Shown: piece by piece, positions 33,442-43,093 of the stretch | Layout: the number at the start of each line of letters is the position of its first letter | Numbering within the stretch: position 1 is the first letter of the stretch | From: Flavobacteriaceae bacterium GF1 | GTDB lineage: Bacteria; Bacteroidota; Bacteroidia; Flavobacteriales; Flavobacteriaceae | Length of the DNA stretch: 64,000 nt | NCBI GenBank assembly: GCA_009797885.1 | Contig: WNKP01000002.1 | Span: forward strand, 310,001-374,000 | Direction: 5' to 3' | The notes under the pieces: model-generated | What the model was told of the DNA's origin: nothing | What the model saw: only the letters and a program-made list of their open reading frames with translations | The model's database searches: none | Made by a program: the position numbers and the translations under genes

Positions 33442-33918
33442 TTATTGACCTAAATAGGCAGAGTACATCCAAACAAGTTTTTCCTGCTCCCGGATATAAT
33501 CACTCATCAAAGCATTGGTGCCTTCGTCTTCGGATTTGCCCGATAGGTCAAGCAGTTCCCTTTCCAGGGGCAATAATACTTCATATCCCTTTAGAATTTC
33601 CGTAATGGCCTCTTTGCCACCGGTCACGTTCTTTGCTTCCCCAATTTTGGATACGTTGGAATAATCCGAATAGGTGTGGAGCGGAACAAAGCCCAAAGTC
33701 AAAACGCGCTCAGCTATTTCGTCAATTTTTACCAAGGAATCATTGTAGAGTTCTTCAAATTTTAGATGCAGTTCAAAAAAATCCTCCCCTTTAATATTCC
33801 AATGGAATCCACGTGAATTCATGTAGAATACCTGATAATTTGCCAAAAGCTCGTTTAATTTTTCAGCTATGATTTGGGAAGCTTCTGTATCCAGTCCAAT
33901 TCTGTTTTGTGTTCTCAT
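33442..33918 (-). CDS. dps: Dps-family ferritin-like DNA protection protein
   Basis: A 158-residue four-helix protein. Ferroxidase ligands are seen in 'FHWNIKGEDFFELHLKFEELYND' (His and the E/D residues) and 'LVKIDEIAERVLTLG'. The closing helix is 'LMSDYIREQEKLVWMYSAYLG'. Dps dodecamers oxidise Fe(II) with H2O2 and shield DNA under stress. The start ATG at 33918 is followed by a long upstream gap that should hold an oxidative-stress-responsive promoter. Confidence 0.9.
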   Translation of the reverse strand: MRTQNRIGLDTEASQIIAEKLNELLANYQVFYMNSRGFHWNIKGEDFFELHLKFEELYNDSLVKIDEIAERVLTLGFVPLHTYSDYSNVSKIGEAKNVTGGKEAITEILKGYEVLLPLERELLDLSGKSEDEGTNALMSDYIREQEKLVWMYSAYLGQ

Positions 33919-34260
33919 TTTACGGTTTTATTTTAAAAGTTTTGCTAATAGGTTTCCCTTATAATTCCGTTTTAATATGGTCTTTTGGTCTTGGATTAAA
34001 TCGATAACGAAATTAGAACATATTCCAACAGGGAATCCGCAATGGCCATAACTAAATCCTATTCCTTTATTCTTTTCAAGTATAGGTTTTGGTCAGTTGT
34101 CCATAATGCTATTTCCCCGTAGCACTTACATGTGGTTAGGGTCGTTTTGTACCCCATTTCTTGGTACTACATACCACAGTATTTGATATCCAGCATTGGG
34201 ACTGTTCTTTGTTGGATAATGGCTTTTGGAATCGTATGATTTGGTCGTAACCCAACCCTT
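33919..34260. other. Intergenic region upstream of dps
   Basis: 342 bases between the DUF418 gene stop and the dps start. It is AT-rich next to dps. I see no TAnnTTTG element, no gene-like frame with family pattern and no clean terminator for the DUF418 gene; only a 5-bp GTACC/GGTAC repeat around 34149-34172. Confidence 0.45.
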
Positions 34261-35442
34261 CTATTCGGTTTTGCCTACCCCAATTTTCTTGCCTCCCCTT
34301 ACAAATCCTTTGTATGACATTTTTTTCCAAAGGTATTCCAGGGGCCCCTGTTCATATTCCTTTAGCCAAATGAAACTTATAAAGGATTGCCAAATGAAAA
34401 AGATAGCTGCGATAAGGTAGGTCTCTCCCCTGGGAGTATTCCCGTAAAGCCCAAATGGAGTAATGGCATGAAAGATTACGGTTAGATATAAAATGGATTG
34501 TAAGATATAATTGGACAATGCCGTTCTTCCCACATAGCTGAACCAGGATGTTAGCTTTTTGAACAGGGGGATCGGGGCCAATTTTACAAAAAGGGCCATA
34601 TACCCCAATGTCTGCAGTATCATTCCGGTAATCACTACAAAAGGAAGCCACACCATGGATACATCCAGTTCCAGCGTATTGATGTTTACCAAGTGAAATA
34701 GGTAACTGCATGGCAGTCCTACCATGGCCCCAAGAATTATAAACCTATTTGTCAACTGTCTTTGCTTGCTTGGGTTTAAAAAAAACTTGAGTTTGCCCAA
34801 AATACATCCAATGAGCATATTTCCAAAGGTAAATACCAATGTCAATGGCATGTCCTGTAAAAAATTCACCCATTGGGAAATGCGAAAATTAATGTGGAGA
34901 TATTCACCATAGGAATTGGCTACGGGATGTTTAAGTATATAATAGCTATCATAACTGTGCTGTTGCCATCCTAAAACGGCATTCCCTATAAAAATAATCC
35001 CTGTAAGTACCACACTTAATGCTATCGCAAGAATGGTAAGTCTTCCAATGGACCAATTCCTGACCAAGAGCAGCAAAACACCACCTAAGGCATAGGACAT
35101 AAGGATATCCCCATTCCAGATGAGAAAACAATGAATGCAACCGATCAAGAACAATAGCCCCATCCTTCGTAAAAAATAGCTGTTGAAGTTCAATCCCTTG
35201 CTTATGGCCCTGTTCATTTGGATATGGAACCCAAAGCCGAATAGGATTGAAAACAGCGTAATAAACTTTCGATTGATCAACATATCATAAACAAAACCAA
35301 AAACTTGATTGTATTCATGTTCCATTGCGGCCTGATGGTCATAGGGGACATTGGCCAACAATACGCCGAACAGGGCAAATCCCCTCAGCACATCCACGAT
35401 TGCAATCCTGGATGTTTTCACAATAGGTTTAAAGGTTTCCAT
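34261..35442 (-). CDS. DUF418 (YeiB-type) integral membrane protein
   Basis: About 393 residues from ATG 35442; an ATG at 35481 is also possible. The N-terminal signature 'RIAIVDVLRGFALFGVLLAN' and the C-terminal DUF418 block ('FSYVGRTALSNYILQSIL', 'SFIWLKEYEQGPLEYLWKKM') are complete, with about ten helices between. Family members are related to acyltransferase-3-like membrane proteins and may acylate or export envelope molecules; function is not established. Confidence 0.87.
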   Translation of the reverse strand: METFKPIVKTSRIAIVDVLRGFALFGVLLANVPYDHQAAMEHEYNQVFGFVYDMLINRKFITLFSILFGFGFHIQMNRAISKGLNFNSYFLRRMGLLFLIGCIHCFLIWNGDILMSYALGGVLLLLVRNWSIGRLTILAIALSVVLTGIIFIGNAVLGWQQHSYDSYYILKHPVANSYGEYLHINFRISQWVNFLQDMPLTLVFTFGNMLIGCILGKLKFFLNPSKQRQLTNRFIILGAMVGLPCSYLFHLVNINTLELDVSMVWLPFVVITGMILQTLGYMALFVKLAPIPLFKKLTSWFSYVGRTALSNYILQSILYLTVIFHAITPFGLYGNTPRGETYLIAAIFFIWQSFISFIWLKEYEQGPLEYLWKKMSYKGFVRGGKKIGVGKTE

Positions 35443-35576
35443 ATTCCATGGGTACATAAATGAGTTGGGGTAAAACTCCATACTTTTACCAAAAGGGAAA
35501 AAAGGAAGTTGTTTGGGATACTGTATTTAGGACAATCCCAACCGTCCGTCGAGTGTACTGCATAAAATGCGGATCG

Positions 35577-36743
35577 TTAGTTTTGACGGTACTGCCCGGG
35601 GGAACACCCCAATTTATTTTTGAATGCAGTATATAAGGCAGACCTGGATTTGAAGCCGGACTCCTGACCTATGCCTTCAATGGACAGCTTGTTTCCTGCA
35701 TCGTTCTCAATTAGCTTTTGGGCTTTCTCCACCCTAAATCCATTGACCCATTCGTTGAAGTTTTGTCCAAGGTTTTGGTTGATACAGGTCGATATGAGCC
35801 TCGGAGACATTTTTATACGCTGGGCAAACAAATTAATGGTCAAATCATGGTCTAGATAGTACTCGTTTTCCCTCATATATTGCTGGATTAGTTTACTCGT
35901 TTCCGTGCAACAATTATTTTCAACTTCCATGGTTCCCTTACGATTTTGTTTTTTGTCCAAAATACTTTGGGGAAGCTTTTTGAAAAATGTGGGGTGGATA
36001 TAGGCCTGATAGCTTATGTAATAGAAAAACAGTGCTATGAACCCAAACAAGGGCAGCACAAAGACACTCTTGTTTTCTGGGGCAACAATGACACGAATAA
36101 GCTCAGCGGCCCAAAGAAAAACAGCGGGCAACAGTAGATAAATAAATCGCCATAGCCATTTTATTTGGAGCATGTTGTAATCTGAATACTCATTCTGAAC
36201 CAATTTTTTATACCAATTCACTTCACGAAAGACAATGATAAAAGCGATGATCGAAATCAGAAAGGCATACAATTGAAGCACAAAATGGACCGTATCAATA
36301 AAAGTAAAATCAAAAGTCCGTACAAGGGAAGATGACTTTGAAAAAAACAGGTATAGGTTGTACAGGCTAATTGAGGCAATGAAAGTGGCAATGGTGTAAT
36401 TGATCTTAAGAAATTGTGTAAATCGATGGGAACTTCCAAGTTTTTCCAGAACAAAGTGCAAAAAGAACAAAGGCATAAAAAGTTTTACCTCGGGCAGGGC
36501 AAAGTATTCGTTCAAAACATACCGTCCAATTTGGTCAAAAGGCAATATGGTAGTCAAGGCTTCAAGGACAATAGCCATTAAAAATAGACCGAGCAAGGTA
36601 TTTGCAACACTTTTGTTCCGCTTGGAAAAAATGTAGATCAAGGCCAGGAAAAAACCCTGTAGTAATGCTGCCCAAAGAATAAAGGCTGTAAGTAGCCCCA
36701 TCTTTTCACTGACGGCTATATATGATATCTGATTAAAATCCAT
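35577..36743 (-). CDS. Membrane AraC-family regulator (paralog 2)
   Basis: A 388-residue regulator, start ATG 36743. About seven helices cover residues 12-245 ('FILWAALLQGFFLALIYIF' first). The AraC domain lies at 290-388 ('LTINLFAQRIKMSPRLIST', 'LSIEGIGQESGFKSRSALY', 'FKNKLGCSPGQYRQ'). It is plainly a duplicate of the next gene upstream, sharing most of both the membrane and the DNA-binding parts. No target gene is obvious; it may act in cis or on distant genes. Confidence 0.85.
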   Translation of the reverse strand: MDFNQISYIAVSEKMGLLTAFILWAALLQGFFLALIYIFSKRNKSVANTLLGLFLMAIVLEALTTILPFDQIGRYVLNEYFALPEVKLFMPLFFLHFVLEKLGSSHRFTQFLKINYTIATFIASISLYNLYLFFSKSSSLVRTFDFTFIDTVHFVLQLYAFLISIIAFIIVFREVNWYKKLVQNEYSDYNMLQIKWLWRFIYLLLPAVFLWAAELIRVIVAPENKSVFVLPLFGFIALFFYYISYQAYIHPTFFKKLPQSILDKKQNRKGTMEVENNCCTETSKLIQQYMRENEYYLDHDLTINLFAQRIKMSPRLISTCINQNLGQNFNEWVNGFRVEKAQKLIENDAGNKLSIEGIGQESGFKSRSALYTAFKNKLGCSPGQYRQN

Positions 36744-36937
36744 GGTCAGCTGTTTTCCAAGTTTCGGTGTTTGCAAATGAAATGCGAGGGTTTTACCAAA
36801 ACCCCTCCTATATCTTACTATTGTGCGCCACACGTATTACGGTGGGACTTTACCGATCAACCCAAGGCATTGTTCGGTATAAAGACCGCCATGGGGTACT
36901 AAATACGGGGCAATAGGGCTGTTTAGGCCTTTAGGAA

Positions 36938-38071
36938 TCAAGCAATGGAACTTTTCCCTTTTCTAAATTCCCCGGGAGAGCACCCCAATTTATTCTTGAA
37001 TGCTGCATAAAGTGCAGACCTGGACTTAAATCCGGATTCCAATCCTATTCCTTCAATGGACAGTCTATAATCCGTATCCCGTTCCAGGAGTTCCTTCGCC
37101 TTTTTAACCCTAAAATCATTCACCCATTCATTAAAATTCTTCCCCAGGTCCTGGTTAATGCAAGTCGAAATCTTTCTGGGGGAGATGTTCACTTCCCTGG
37201 CAAAAGTAGCAATGGTCAGATTATGATCTAAGTAATATTCATTTTCCATCATCAGCTTTTCAATCCTATCACTGCTTTCCGTAAGGTCCCTATCCTCCGA
37301 AATTTTGGTTTTGGAATTTTCCTTTTCCAATATACTTTCCGGAAATCTTTCAAATAAGTTCGGATGGAGGTAGGCCCGATAACTGAGATAATAAAGAAAT
37401 ATGGCAATGAGGCCAAATATTGGGACATCAAAATCATCCGAAAAGTCAGTGACAATGACAACCCTTAACAGGGCTACCCCCCAAAGCACTACAACGGGAA
37501 GCAATAAATAAATCAAGTACAGCAACCAGTTGATCTGCAATAAATTATAATCGGAAAATTCATTTTGAACCAAGATTTTATAGCGTTTGATTTCCCGCCA
37601 CGAAATAAAGATGGCATAAACAGTGATAAGAAAAGCATAGGATTTAACACCAAAATGAAACCAATATAGCACCTGGAAATCAAAGGTTTGGGCCATTGAA
37701 GATGCTTCAAAGAGAAACAGATAAAGGTTCAATAGGGTAATAAGGCTTATGGATAGTGCTATAAAATAATTTACCCTTAAAAACAATCGATGTTTGTGGG
37801 AGCTCCCCAGTTTCTCCAGGACAAAATGTAAAAAAAGAATGGGGATGAAGAGGATAACATCCGGTAGTGCAAAATACGCTACCAAAGGATAGGTTCCGAT
37901 ATATTGAAAAGGGTGAATCGCCGTTACGGCCTCAATTACAATAGTTATTAGAAAGAGGCCCAAAAGCGTATTGGCAAAGCTTCTGTGTTTTTTTGAAAAA
38001 ATATATATGAGGGCCAGAAAAAGCCCCTGAAACAATGCTGCCCATACAATGAAGTATAAAATTGAATCCAT
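36938..38071 (-). CDS. Membrane AraC-family regulator (paralog 1)
   Basis: A 377-residue regulator from ATG 38071. The layout equals that of its neighbour: helix run beginning 'VWAALFQGLFLALIYIFSKK', then the AraC domain with 'LTIATFAREVNISPRKIST', 'LSIEGIGLESGFKSRSALY' and 'FKNKLGCSPGEF'. The near-identical C-termini point to recent tandem duplication, with more change in the outer loops, where a signal would be sensed. A -7 element precedes it by 21 bp. Confidence 0.85.
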   Translation of the reverse strand: MDSILYFIVWAALFQGLFLALIYIFSKKHRSFANTLLGLFLITIVIEAVTAIHPFQYIGTYPLVAYFALPDVILFIPILFLHFVLEKLGSSHKHRLFLRVNYFIALSISLITLLNLYLFLFEASSMAQTFDFQVLYWFHFGVKSYAFLITVYAIFISWREIKRYKILVQNEFSDYNLLQINWLLYLIYLLLPVVVLWGVALLRVVIVTDFSDDFDVPIFGLIAIFLYYLSYRAYLHPNLFERFPESILEKENSKTKISEDRDLTESSDRIEKLMMENEYYLDHNLTIATFAREVNISPRKISTCINQDLGKNFNEWVNDFRVKKAKELLERDTDYRLSIEGIGLESGFKSRSALYAAFKNKLGCSPGEFRKGKSSIA

Positions 38072-38091
38072 TATACTTGAGAATCTTACTC

Positions 38092-38099
38092 CAAAGATA
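38092..38099 (-). promoter_or_regulatory. Candidate -7 element (TATCTTTG) for AraC paralog 1
   Basis: Exact match to TAnnTTTG, 21 bp before the ATG at 38071. No good TTG at -33. Confidence 0.42.
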
Positions 38100-38294
38100 T
38101 TACTTGCTATACGATAAGACACCAGTATGGGAATAGGGTTGGTCCGGCATTCCTGTTTTTTGCCCCAAGATGTGAAAAAACACCTCATGTATTCAAAACG
38201 GGGACCTTATGTTTTCCCCTGTGATTATTGACTAACGGATTTTGGCAATGGCCAAAAAATGCCAAAGTCTTTTTCTACTCAAGTTACAGTCCGC

Positions 38295-38302
38295 TAATTT
38301 TG
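38295..38302 (+). promoter_or_regulatory. Candidate -7 element (TAATTTTG) for the LytTR gene
   Basis: Exact match to TAnnTTTG, 25 bp before the ATG at 38328. It supports that ATG over the TTG five codons earlier, which would leave only a 10-base leader. Confidence 0.42.
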
Positions 38303-38327
38303 GGAAATCAATTTGCTGAATGGCACT

Positions 38328-39149
38328 ATGAAATCCAAAAAGGAAAGTACGGTTTTGGATGAGGGGAAAATAAGGGATAAATGGTTGTTTCTCTTTGTGT
38401 ATCCCATTCTCGCTTTGCTTGCGGTACACTTTGGTAATGACAATGCCCTTTTAAAACTTCTGGGGATGCCAAGTTATTACACGGATATCCTTTTTGCACT
38501 GGTATGTGTCTACGGATGTGGATGCTATATTAAATGGATTTCTTCATGGATTTACAAAAGACTTGGTCATGATAAAAACCTGACACGGGCATTAAAATAT
38601 CATTTGGTCCTGGGCCTTTTGGTTCCAGCTTTGTTTGTGGTTTGCGCAGAATGGATCTACCTCACGGTCCTTGGTATACGGATTTCAGCGAGTTCCATTT
38701 TCTATTTAGAGCTGCCCTTGACCATTTTGTTATGTCTTTTGATCAATATGACCTACCTGTTTATGTATTTCCGTGCAAAAACGCCCAAGACCTGGGAAAA
38801 GGAAATTCAAAAGAGGTCTTTTGCTGCAAAAGAAGGACATCATACCATAAATATTCCAATGTCCGAAGTCGCCTACTTCATTAAACGCAACAAGTTTACT
38901 TTTTTGATTACAAAAAAAGGCGGGGATTATCTTTACGACCAGCCCTTTAAAACCATCTGGAAAGACTTGCCTGCTCCCGACTTTTTTCAACTGAACCGAC
39001 AGATAATCAGTTCCAGGGAGAGTATCGTACAATGTACCAAAACCAAAACAAGAAGATTAAAGATAAAACTATCCCCGTCCACGGATGAGGCGGTTTATGT
39101 AGCTAAAGTGAATGCCACCAAATTCCTAAAATGGTTGGATAATTCTTAG
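38328..39149 (+). CDS. Membrane LytTR-family transcriptional regulator
   Basis: About 273 residues from ATG 38328. Four membrane helices ('WLFLFVYPILALLAVHFG', 'DILFALVCVYGCGCYI', 'HLVLGLLVPALFVVCAEWI', 'LELPLTILLCLLINMTYLF') precede a LytTR DNA-binding domain (residues ~175-273: 'EVAYFIKRNKFTFLITKKG', 'FFQLNRQIISSRESI'). It is a one-component membrane regulator. The barrel and serine hydrolase genes just downstream on the same strand are probable targets. Confidence 0.87.
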   Translation: MKSKKESTVLDEGKIRDKWLFLFVYPILALLAVHFGNDNALLKLLGMPSYYTDILFALVCVYGCGCYIKWISSWIYKRLGHDKNLTRALKYHLVLGLLVPALFVVCAEWIYLTVLGIRISASSIFYLELPLTILLCLLINMTYLFMYFRAKTPKTWEKEIQKRSFAAKEGHHTINIPMSEVAYFIKRNKFTFLITKKGGDYLYDQPFKTIWKDLPAPDFFQLNRQIISSRESIVQCTKTKTRRLKIKLSPSTDEAVYVAKVNATKFLKWLDNS

Positions 39150-39257
39150 GATGTCCGCTTTGGACGCTTATTTGTCCTGTTCAATTCCGTAGGTCAACAT
39201 ATGGGAATTTTAGCCGATACCCGTACCTACTTTTGTACCCATCATCAATCAGTAACC

Positions 39258-39857
39258 ATGAAAACAATGCAATTCGCGGTTATGTGCTGCATGCTATTTT
39301 TTGGACAAAATAGCTGGTCCCAACGACCGGTGACCCTGTCAATTTTCAATGAATCCACAGCAGTGCCCTATGATAATTTGATCAATACACCTATACATCC
39401 AGGAGTTCAGATTGGAACTGAGTTCCATTGGAAAGAAAGCAAACATTTTAGGTTATATCCGTCAATCTCCGTAGGGTATATGTTTCATCGTAAACTGTTT
39501 CAGGGGGTATACGCCAATTTGGAACTGGGATTGGATTACAAGACTTCTTTTGGATTGAATCTTAAAAGTAAAATAGGTCTGGGCTATTTACATACCTTCA
39601 GTACACAGCAGGAATTTCAATTTAATAATGGGGAATACAGGAGTGGTCGGGATAAGGGGAATTCCAGGTTAATGCCCTCCTTCACTACGGGACTGGGATA
39701 TCGGTTCAATCCAAAAAAGAACGACTCTTCGGAGCTATTTTTATTGTATCAATCCTGGTTGGAATACCCCTATTCACCGGGGTTTATTCCACTTATGGCG
39801 CATACCAATCTTCATTTAGGTTTAAAATTTTATCCATTTGAAAAAAACGAACGCTAA
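39258..39857 (+). CDS. Exported outer-membrane-barrel-like protein
   Basis: About 199 residues from the ATG near 39258; the upstream in-frame ATG gives no signal peptide. A signal ends near 'SWSQR'. Strand-like segments follow ('VQIGTEFHWKESKHFRLYP', 'SFGLNLKSKIGLGYLHTF', 'TTGLGYRFNPKK', 'NLHLGLKFYPF'). It resembles small outer-membrane beta-barrels but no family is recognised. Its TAA overlaps the ATG of the serine hydrolase (TAATG), so the two are coupled. Confidence 0.65.
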   Translation: MKTMQFAVMCCMLFFGQNSWSQRPVTLSIFNESTAVPYDNLINTPIHPGVQIGTEFHWKESKHFRLYPSISVGYMFHRKLFQGVYANLELGLDYKTSFGLNLKSKIGLGYLHTFSTQQEFQFNNGEYRSGRDKGNSRLMPSFTTGLGYRFNPKKNDSSELFLLYQSWLEYPYSPGFIPLMAHTNLHLGLKFYPFEKNER

Positions 39858-41053
39858 TGGGAAAAATGTTTCAACTTTTACTACTGTCCTTTGTATGTGC
39901 ATGTACGGAAAAGGATGAAGTTTTTGAAGCTTCCTTTTATGAATGCAAATCGATTGAGTCCAATAACCTTCAACACCCTCTGACGAATGCCATGGATGTT
40001 TTGGCAGAAGATTTTATCAATAAGGGTGTTCCCGGCATTATGATCAGTGTGCGGAATAGTGAGGGCCAGTATACGGTAAGTAAGGGTAAAAGTGATTTGG
40101 CCAGTGATATGGATTTGAAACCCTGCAATAGTACCAGGGTGGGCAGTACCGTAAAAACATTTACTGCCGTTACGATCCTAAAACTACAGGAAGAAGGGCT
40201 TCTGGAGCTTGATGACCCCATTTCAACCTATCTGCCAAGTGCCGTTTTTGAGGAAATAGCCAATGCGGAAAAATCCACCATACGGCAATTATTGAATCAT
40301 TCCAGCGGTATCCACAATTATATACAGGATGCTAAGTTCCAAACCGCTTCGTTAAATAATTTGATCAAAGAGTGGCAACCAGAAGAGCTTTTGGCGTATT
40401 CCCGAGGGCAAAATGCGTATTTCGCAATCGGAACGGATGTAAGGTATTCCAATACCAATTACATTCTTTTGGGGATGATTATTGAGGCGGTTACGGGCAT
40501 TCCCTTTTACGAGGTTTTTAAAGAAAAGCTTTTCCGTCCATTGGATCTTAACCACACAAGTTTTGCTGCAACCGACCCCGTTCCCGATGGTATTATTAGG
40601 GGGTATATTGACTTATACAGCAATTTGAACCTTATCAATGCCACCTATTACAGCGGTTGGGATTACTATTCTGCAGATGGGGGGCTTATTTCCAATACTT
40701 CAGATCTAAGCTTGTTCTTGGAAAAACTGTTTCAAGGCGAGTTGTTGTCCGAAACATCCCTATCTGAAATGATGGATTGGATAGCACCGAATGATCAGGA
40801 TAAAAATGGATTTGAGACGTTTTATGGTCTTGGGATATTTCAAATCATCACGGATTATGGACCAGCGTATCTCCATAGTGGTGATGCCATCGGCTATTTT
40901 GCCAGCATGGTCTATTTTCCCAATCAAGATATTACCATATCATGGGCTTGCAATGCCAATTATGGCAAAATTGATGCTATCGTCCAATCCAAGGAGGCCA
41001 TGGAACAAATATTCAAGAGTTTGGTAGGGCCCAATCCCATATTCAAGAAGTGA
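39857..41053 (+). CDS. Serine hydrolase lipoprotein (DD-carboxypeptidase/beta-lactamase class C-like)
   Basis: A 398-residue lipoprotein (lipobox 'FVCAC'). SxxK is in 'RVGSTVKTFTAVTIL', the YxN motif in 'DVRYSNTNYILLGMI', the third motif is 'YLHSGDAIGY'. Helical blocks such as 'LLNHSSGIHNY' match the D-alanyl-D-alanine carboxypeptidase group. It acts in the periplasm or on the surface. It is the second such enzyme in the window and is controlled with its own barrel partner. Confidence 0.87.
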   Translation: MGKMFQLLLLSFVCACTEKDEVFEASFYECKSIESNNLQHPLTNAMDVLAEDFINKGVPGIMISVRNSEGQYTVSKGKSDLASDMDLKPCNSTRVGSTVKTFTAVTILKLQEEGLLELDDPISTYLPSAVFEEIANAEKSTIRQLLNHSSGIHNYIQDAKFQTASLNNLIKEWQPEELLAYSRGQNAYFAIGTDVRYSNTNYILLGMIIEAVTGIPFYEVFKEKLFRPLDLNHTSFAATDPVPDGIIRGYIDLYSNLNLINATYYSGWDYYSADGGLISNTSDLSLFLEKLFQGELLSETSLSEMMDWIAPNDQDKNGFETFYGLGIFQIITDYGPAYLHSGDAIGYFASMVYFPNQDITISWACNANYGKIDAIVQSKEAMEQIFKSLVGPNPIFKK

Positions 41054-41358
41054 TGGTTGATACGGTACTTTTTTTAGAAAAGGATCGGAATGTGGGTACT
41101 TTTAAATCGGAAATGGCATCCAATTGTCCTGAATGGGGTATTCCATACATTGGATTTAATGTCCCATGGGTAGCATACGCGCTTTCACGACATGAATTCG
41201 CTTTTTCACAACTTCCCACTTTTATTCACGTGCTGTCCACCTTAGGTTTGTCCAGAACAAATGAAATCAAAAAACGAAGGATTCTGGCGGTATCCAAGGT
41301 TTTGCGCTGTTCCGTTTATGTATACAAAAACAAAAAATATAAAAATGATCAACCTTAA
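41050..41358 (+). CDS. Doubtful small ORF after the serine hydrolase
   Basis: A 102-codon frame whose ATG overlaps the serine hydrolase stop (ATGA arrangement). The translation has no signal, no family pattern and uneven codon use towards the end ('KNKKYKNDQP'). Position favours a gene; composition does not. Confidence 0.25.
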   Translation: MMVDTVLFLEKDRNVGTFKSEMASNCPEWGIPYIGFNVPWVAYALSRHEFAFSQLPTFIHVLSTLGLSRTNEIKKRRILAVSKVLRCSVYVYKNKKYKNDQP

Positions 41359-41706
41359 TAGCTGAAATTTTCAAAGGGGCATGGCACTATAAAACTTTAG
41401 GAAAGACGTTGTCCGGATAGTGCCCATTTGTCCTGGATGCGGTATTCTGAACAAGCTGCGTTTTTATTGGAGCATTTTACACCGCAATTTTGAACAACAA
41501 GTACAGAGATGGTCTGAATACCATTTGAGCTTGTAAAGCAGGAATGGAAAGTCAACAGTACGAATTGGTTGAATACTACTAAAAAGAAAGCAGCAAAATA
41601 AATTCACTTTGTTCTAGTGACCAAAATCAAAAACCCCATAATGGGGACGGTCAACAAAATATTCATCAATAGTAAAACGAATTAGTACAAATAGAATCAA
41701 TTAAAA
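41359..41706. other. Intergenic region upstream of peroxiredoxin
   Basis: About 350 bases without a gene. Near the peroxiredoxin start lie nested inverted repeats: CCCCAT-A-ATGGGG (41634-41646) inside TGACC (41618-41622) ... GGTCA (41649-41653). This is 60-90 bp before the ATG and could be an operator. Confidence 0.4.
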
Positions 41707-42339
41707 ATGAACACAGTTAGATTAGGGGACATCGCCCCGGATTTTGTGGCGAAGACCACCAAGGGAACGTTGAATTTTCACGAATGGCTTGCGGACGGCT
41801 GGGGTATGTTGGTGTCCCACCCTGCGGATTTTACTCCGGTATGTACCACCGAGCTGGGTGCCATGGCCAATTACAAAGAGGAATTCGATGAAAGGAATGT
41901 AAAAGTAGCGGCAATCAGTGTAGATCCACTTGGTTCCCATTTGGAATGGATCAAGGACATTGAAGAAACACAACACACCAAGGTGAATTTTCCCATCATA
42001 GCGGATGAAGAAGGAAAAGTGGCCCAATTGTATGGAATGATACATCCCAATGATGATGTTACCATGACGGTACGATCGGTATTTATAATTGCCCCGGATA
42101 AAAAGGTGAAACTGATTTTAACGTATCCTGCCTCCACAGGACGAAATTTTGAAGAATTGCTACGGGTCATTGATTCATTGCAATTGACCCAATACGAATC
42201 GCTGGCAACCCCGGCAAATTGGAAAAATGGGGAAGATTGTGTCATTCTTCCTTCAGTGAGTAATGAAGAAGCGGAAAAAATGTTCCCCAAGGGGTTTGTT
42301 GAGGTAAAACCCTATCTGCGTTTGACTCCTCAAGTATGA
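41707..42339 (+). CDS. 1-Cys peroxiredoxin (Prx6 type)
   Basis: A 210-residue peroxiredoxin. The peroxidatic Cys is in 'HPADFTPVCTTELGAM'; the later Cys ('GEDCVILPS') is not at the resolving position of 2-Cys enzymes. The long C-terminal part ('TPANWKNGEDCVILPSV', 'MFPKGFVEVKPYLRLT') defines the Prx6 group. It reduces H2O2 and organic or lipid peroxides in the cytoplasm. It appears monocistronic or shares a transcript with the lipoprotein 23 bp downstream. Confidence 0.92.
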   Translation: MNTVRLGDIAPDFVAKTTKGTLNFHEWLADGWGMLVSHPADFTPVCTTELGAMANYKEEFDERNVKVAAISVDPLGSHLEWIKDIEETQHTKVNFPIIADEEGKVAQLYGMIHPNDDVTMTVRSVFIIAPDKKVKLILTYPASTGRNFEELLRVIDSLQLTQYESLATPANWKNGEDCVILPSVSNEEAEKMFPKGFVEVKPYLRLTPQV

Positions 42340-42362
42340 ATGTTGATTTAAAAAAGTGAAAA

Positions 42363-42938
42363 ATGGAAATTAGAAATTTTGCAATTGTTTTACTGGCGGG
42401 GCTTATTTTTTCGTCCTGTCAAAATGATGATAATGGATCTCCATTACCACCTGAATTTTCAATAGCGGCCAAAATAGACAATGGTGCCGCTGGATACGAA
42501 CAAACCATTTTTGATGGCGGAAGTAATGGAAATGTCAATGTGTTCAATCGTTCGGACAAAACGCTTTTTCTCCAATCCTTTAAAAATGGGAAGGACGACA
42601 GTGAAGGTTTTTGGACCCTTAGAATCAATGGCGTGGATATCGAGAACATAACATTGCCCTATAACGTTACCGGTGTGGAGGGAAGTGTCACCTGGGTAGA
42701 CGAATCGGTAAAAAAACTACAAGGTCCCTGTGCCGCTCCGGATGTATGGTGTTTCTATTCCGGGGTGGGCGTAGATGAGGTGAAAATCACTATAGATGCT
42801 ATTGACAATGATGTCATTAGTGGAAAATTCGAAGGGGTACTTTATCATATTCAGGTCAATCCTACGGTAATACGGGATACCGATGATAAGGCGGAAGTGG
42901 TTGATGGAGCCTTTACGATCAAGTTCCAATCCAAATAG
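42363..42938 (+). CDS. Lipoprotein of unknown function
   Basis: A 191-residue lipoprotein (lipobox 'LIFSSC') with a short acidic linker ('QNDDNGSPLPPE') typical of surface-exposed Bacteroidota lipoproteins. The rest is beta-rich, with 'PCAAPDVWCFYSG', whose two Cys may form a disulfide. No family recognised. It begins 23 bp after the peroxiredoxin stop and is followed by a clear terminator. Confidence 0.7.
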   Translation: MEIRNFAIVLLAGLIFSSCQNDDNGSPLPPEFSIAAKIDNGAAGYEQTIFDGGSNGNVNVFNRSDKTLFLQSFKNGKDDSEGFWTLRINGVDIENITLPYNVTGVEGSVTWVDESVKKLQGPCAAPDVWCFYSGVGVDEVKITIDAIDNDVISGKFEGVLYHIQVNPTVIRDTDDKAEVVDGAFTIKFQSK

Positions 42939-43022
42939 GACTGGAGTTGAATGGCAATACTGGTTTAACCAACCCTACCTATAAAACTGTGTGTAAGTAG
43001 CTAATCAGTGTTTAGTTGTGTA

Positions 43023-43059
43023 ATGGCCAGGGCAGACATTGCGCTCCCTGGTCATTTTT
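43023..43059 (+). terminator. Intrinsic terminator after the lipoprotein gene
   Basis: Stem ATGGCCAGGG / CCCTGGTCAT with a 13-nt loop, followed by TTTTT. It ends the peroxiredoxin-lipoprotein unit. Confidence 0.75.
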
Positions 43060-43093
43060 AGAACCATTGAAAAAACCAATTTACCCTTGACTA

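Noticed and set aside
41050-41358. Firm gene call for the frame overlapping the serine hydrolase stop
   Set aside because: Only its position supports it; kept as a doubtful feature rather than a finding.
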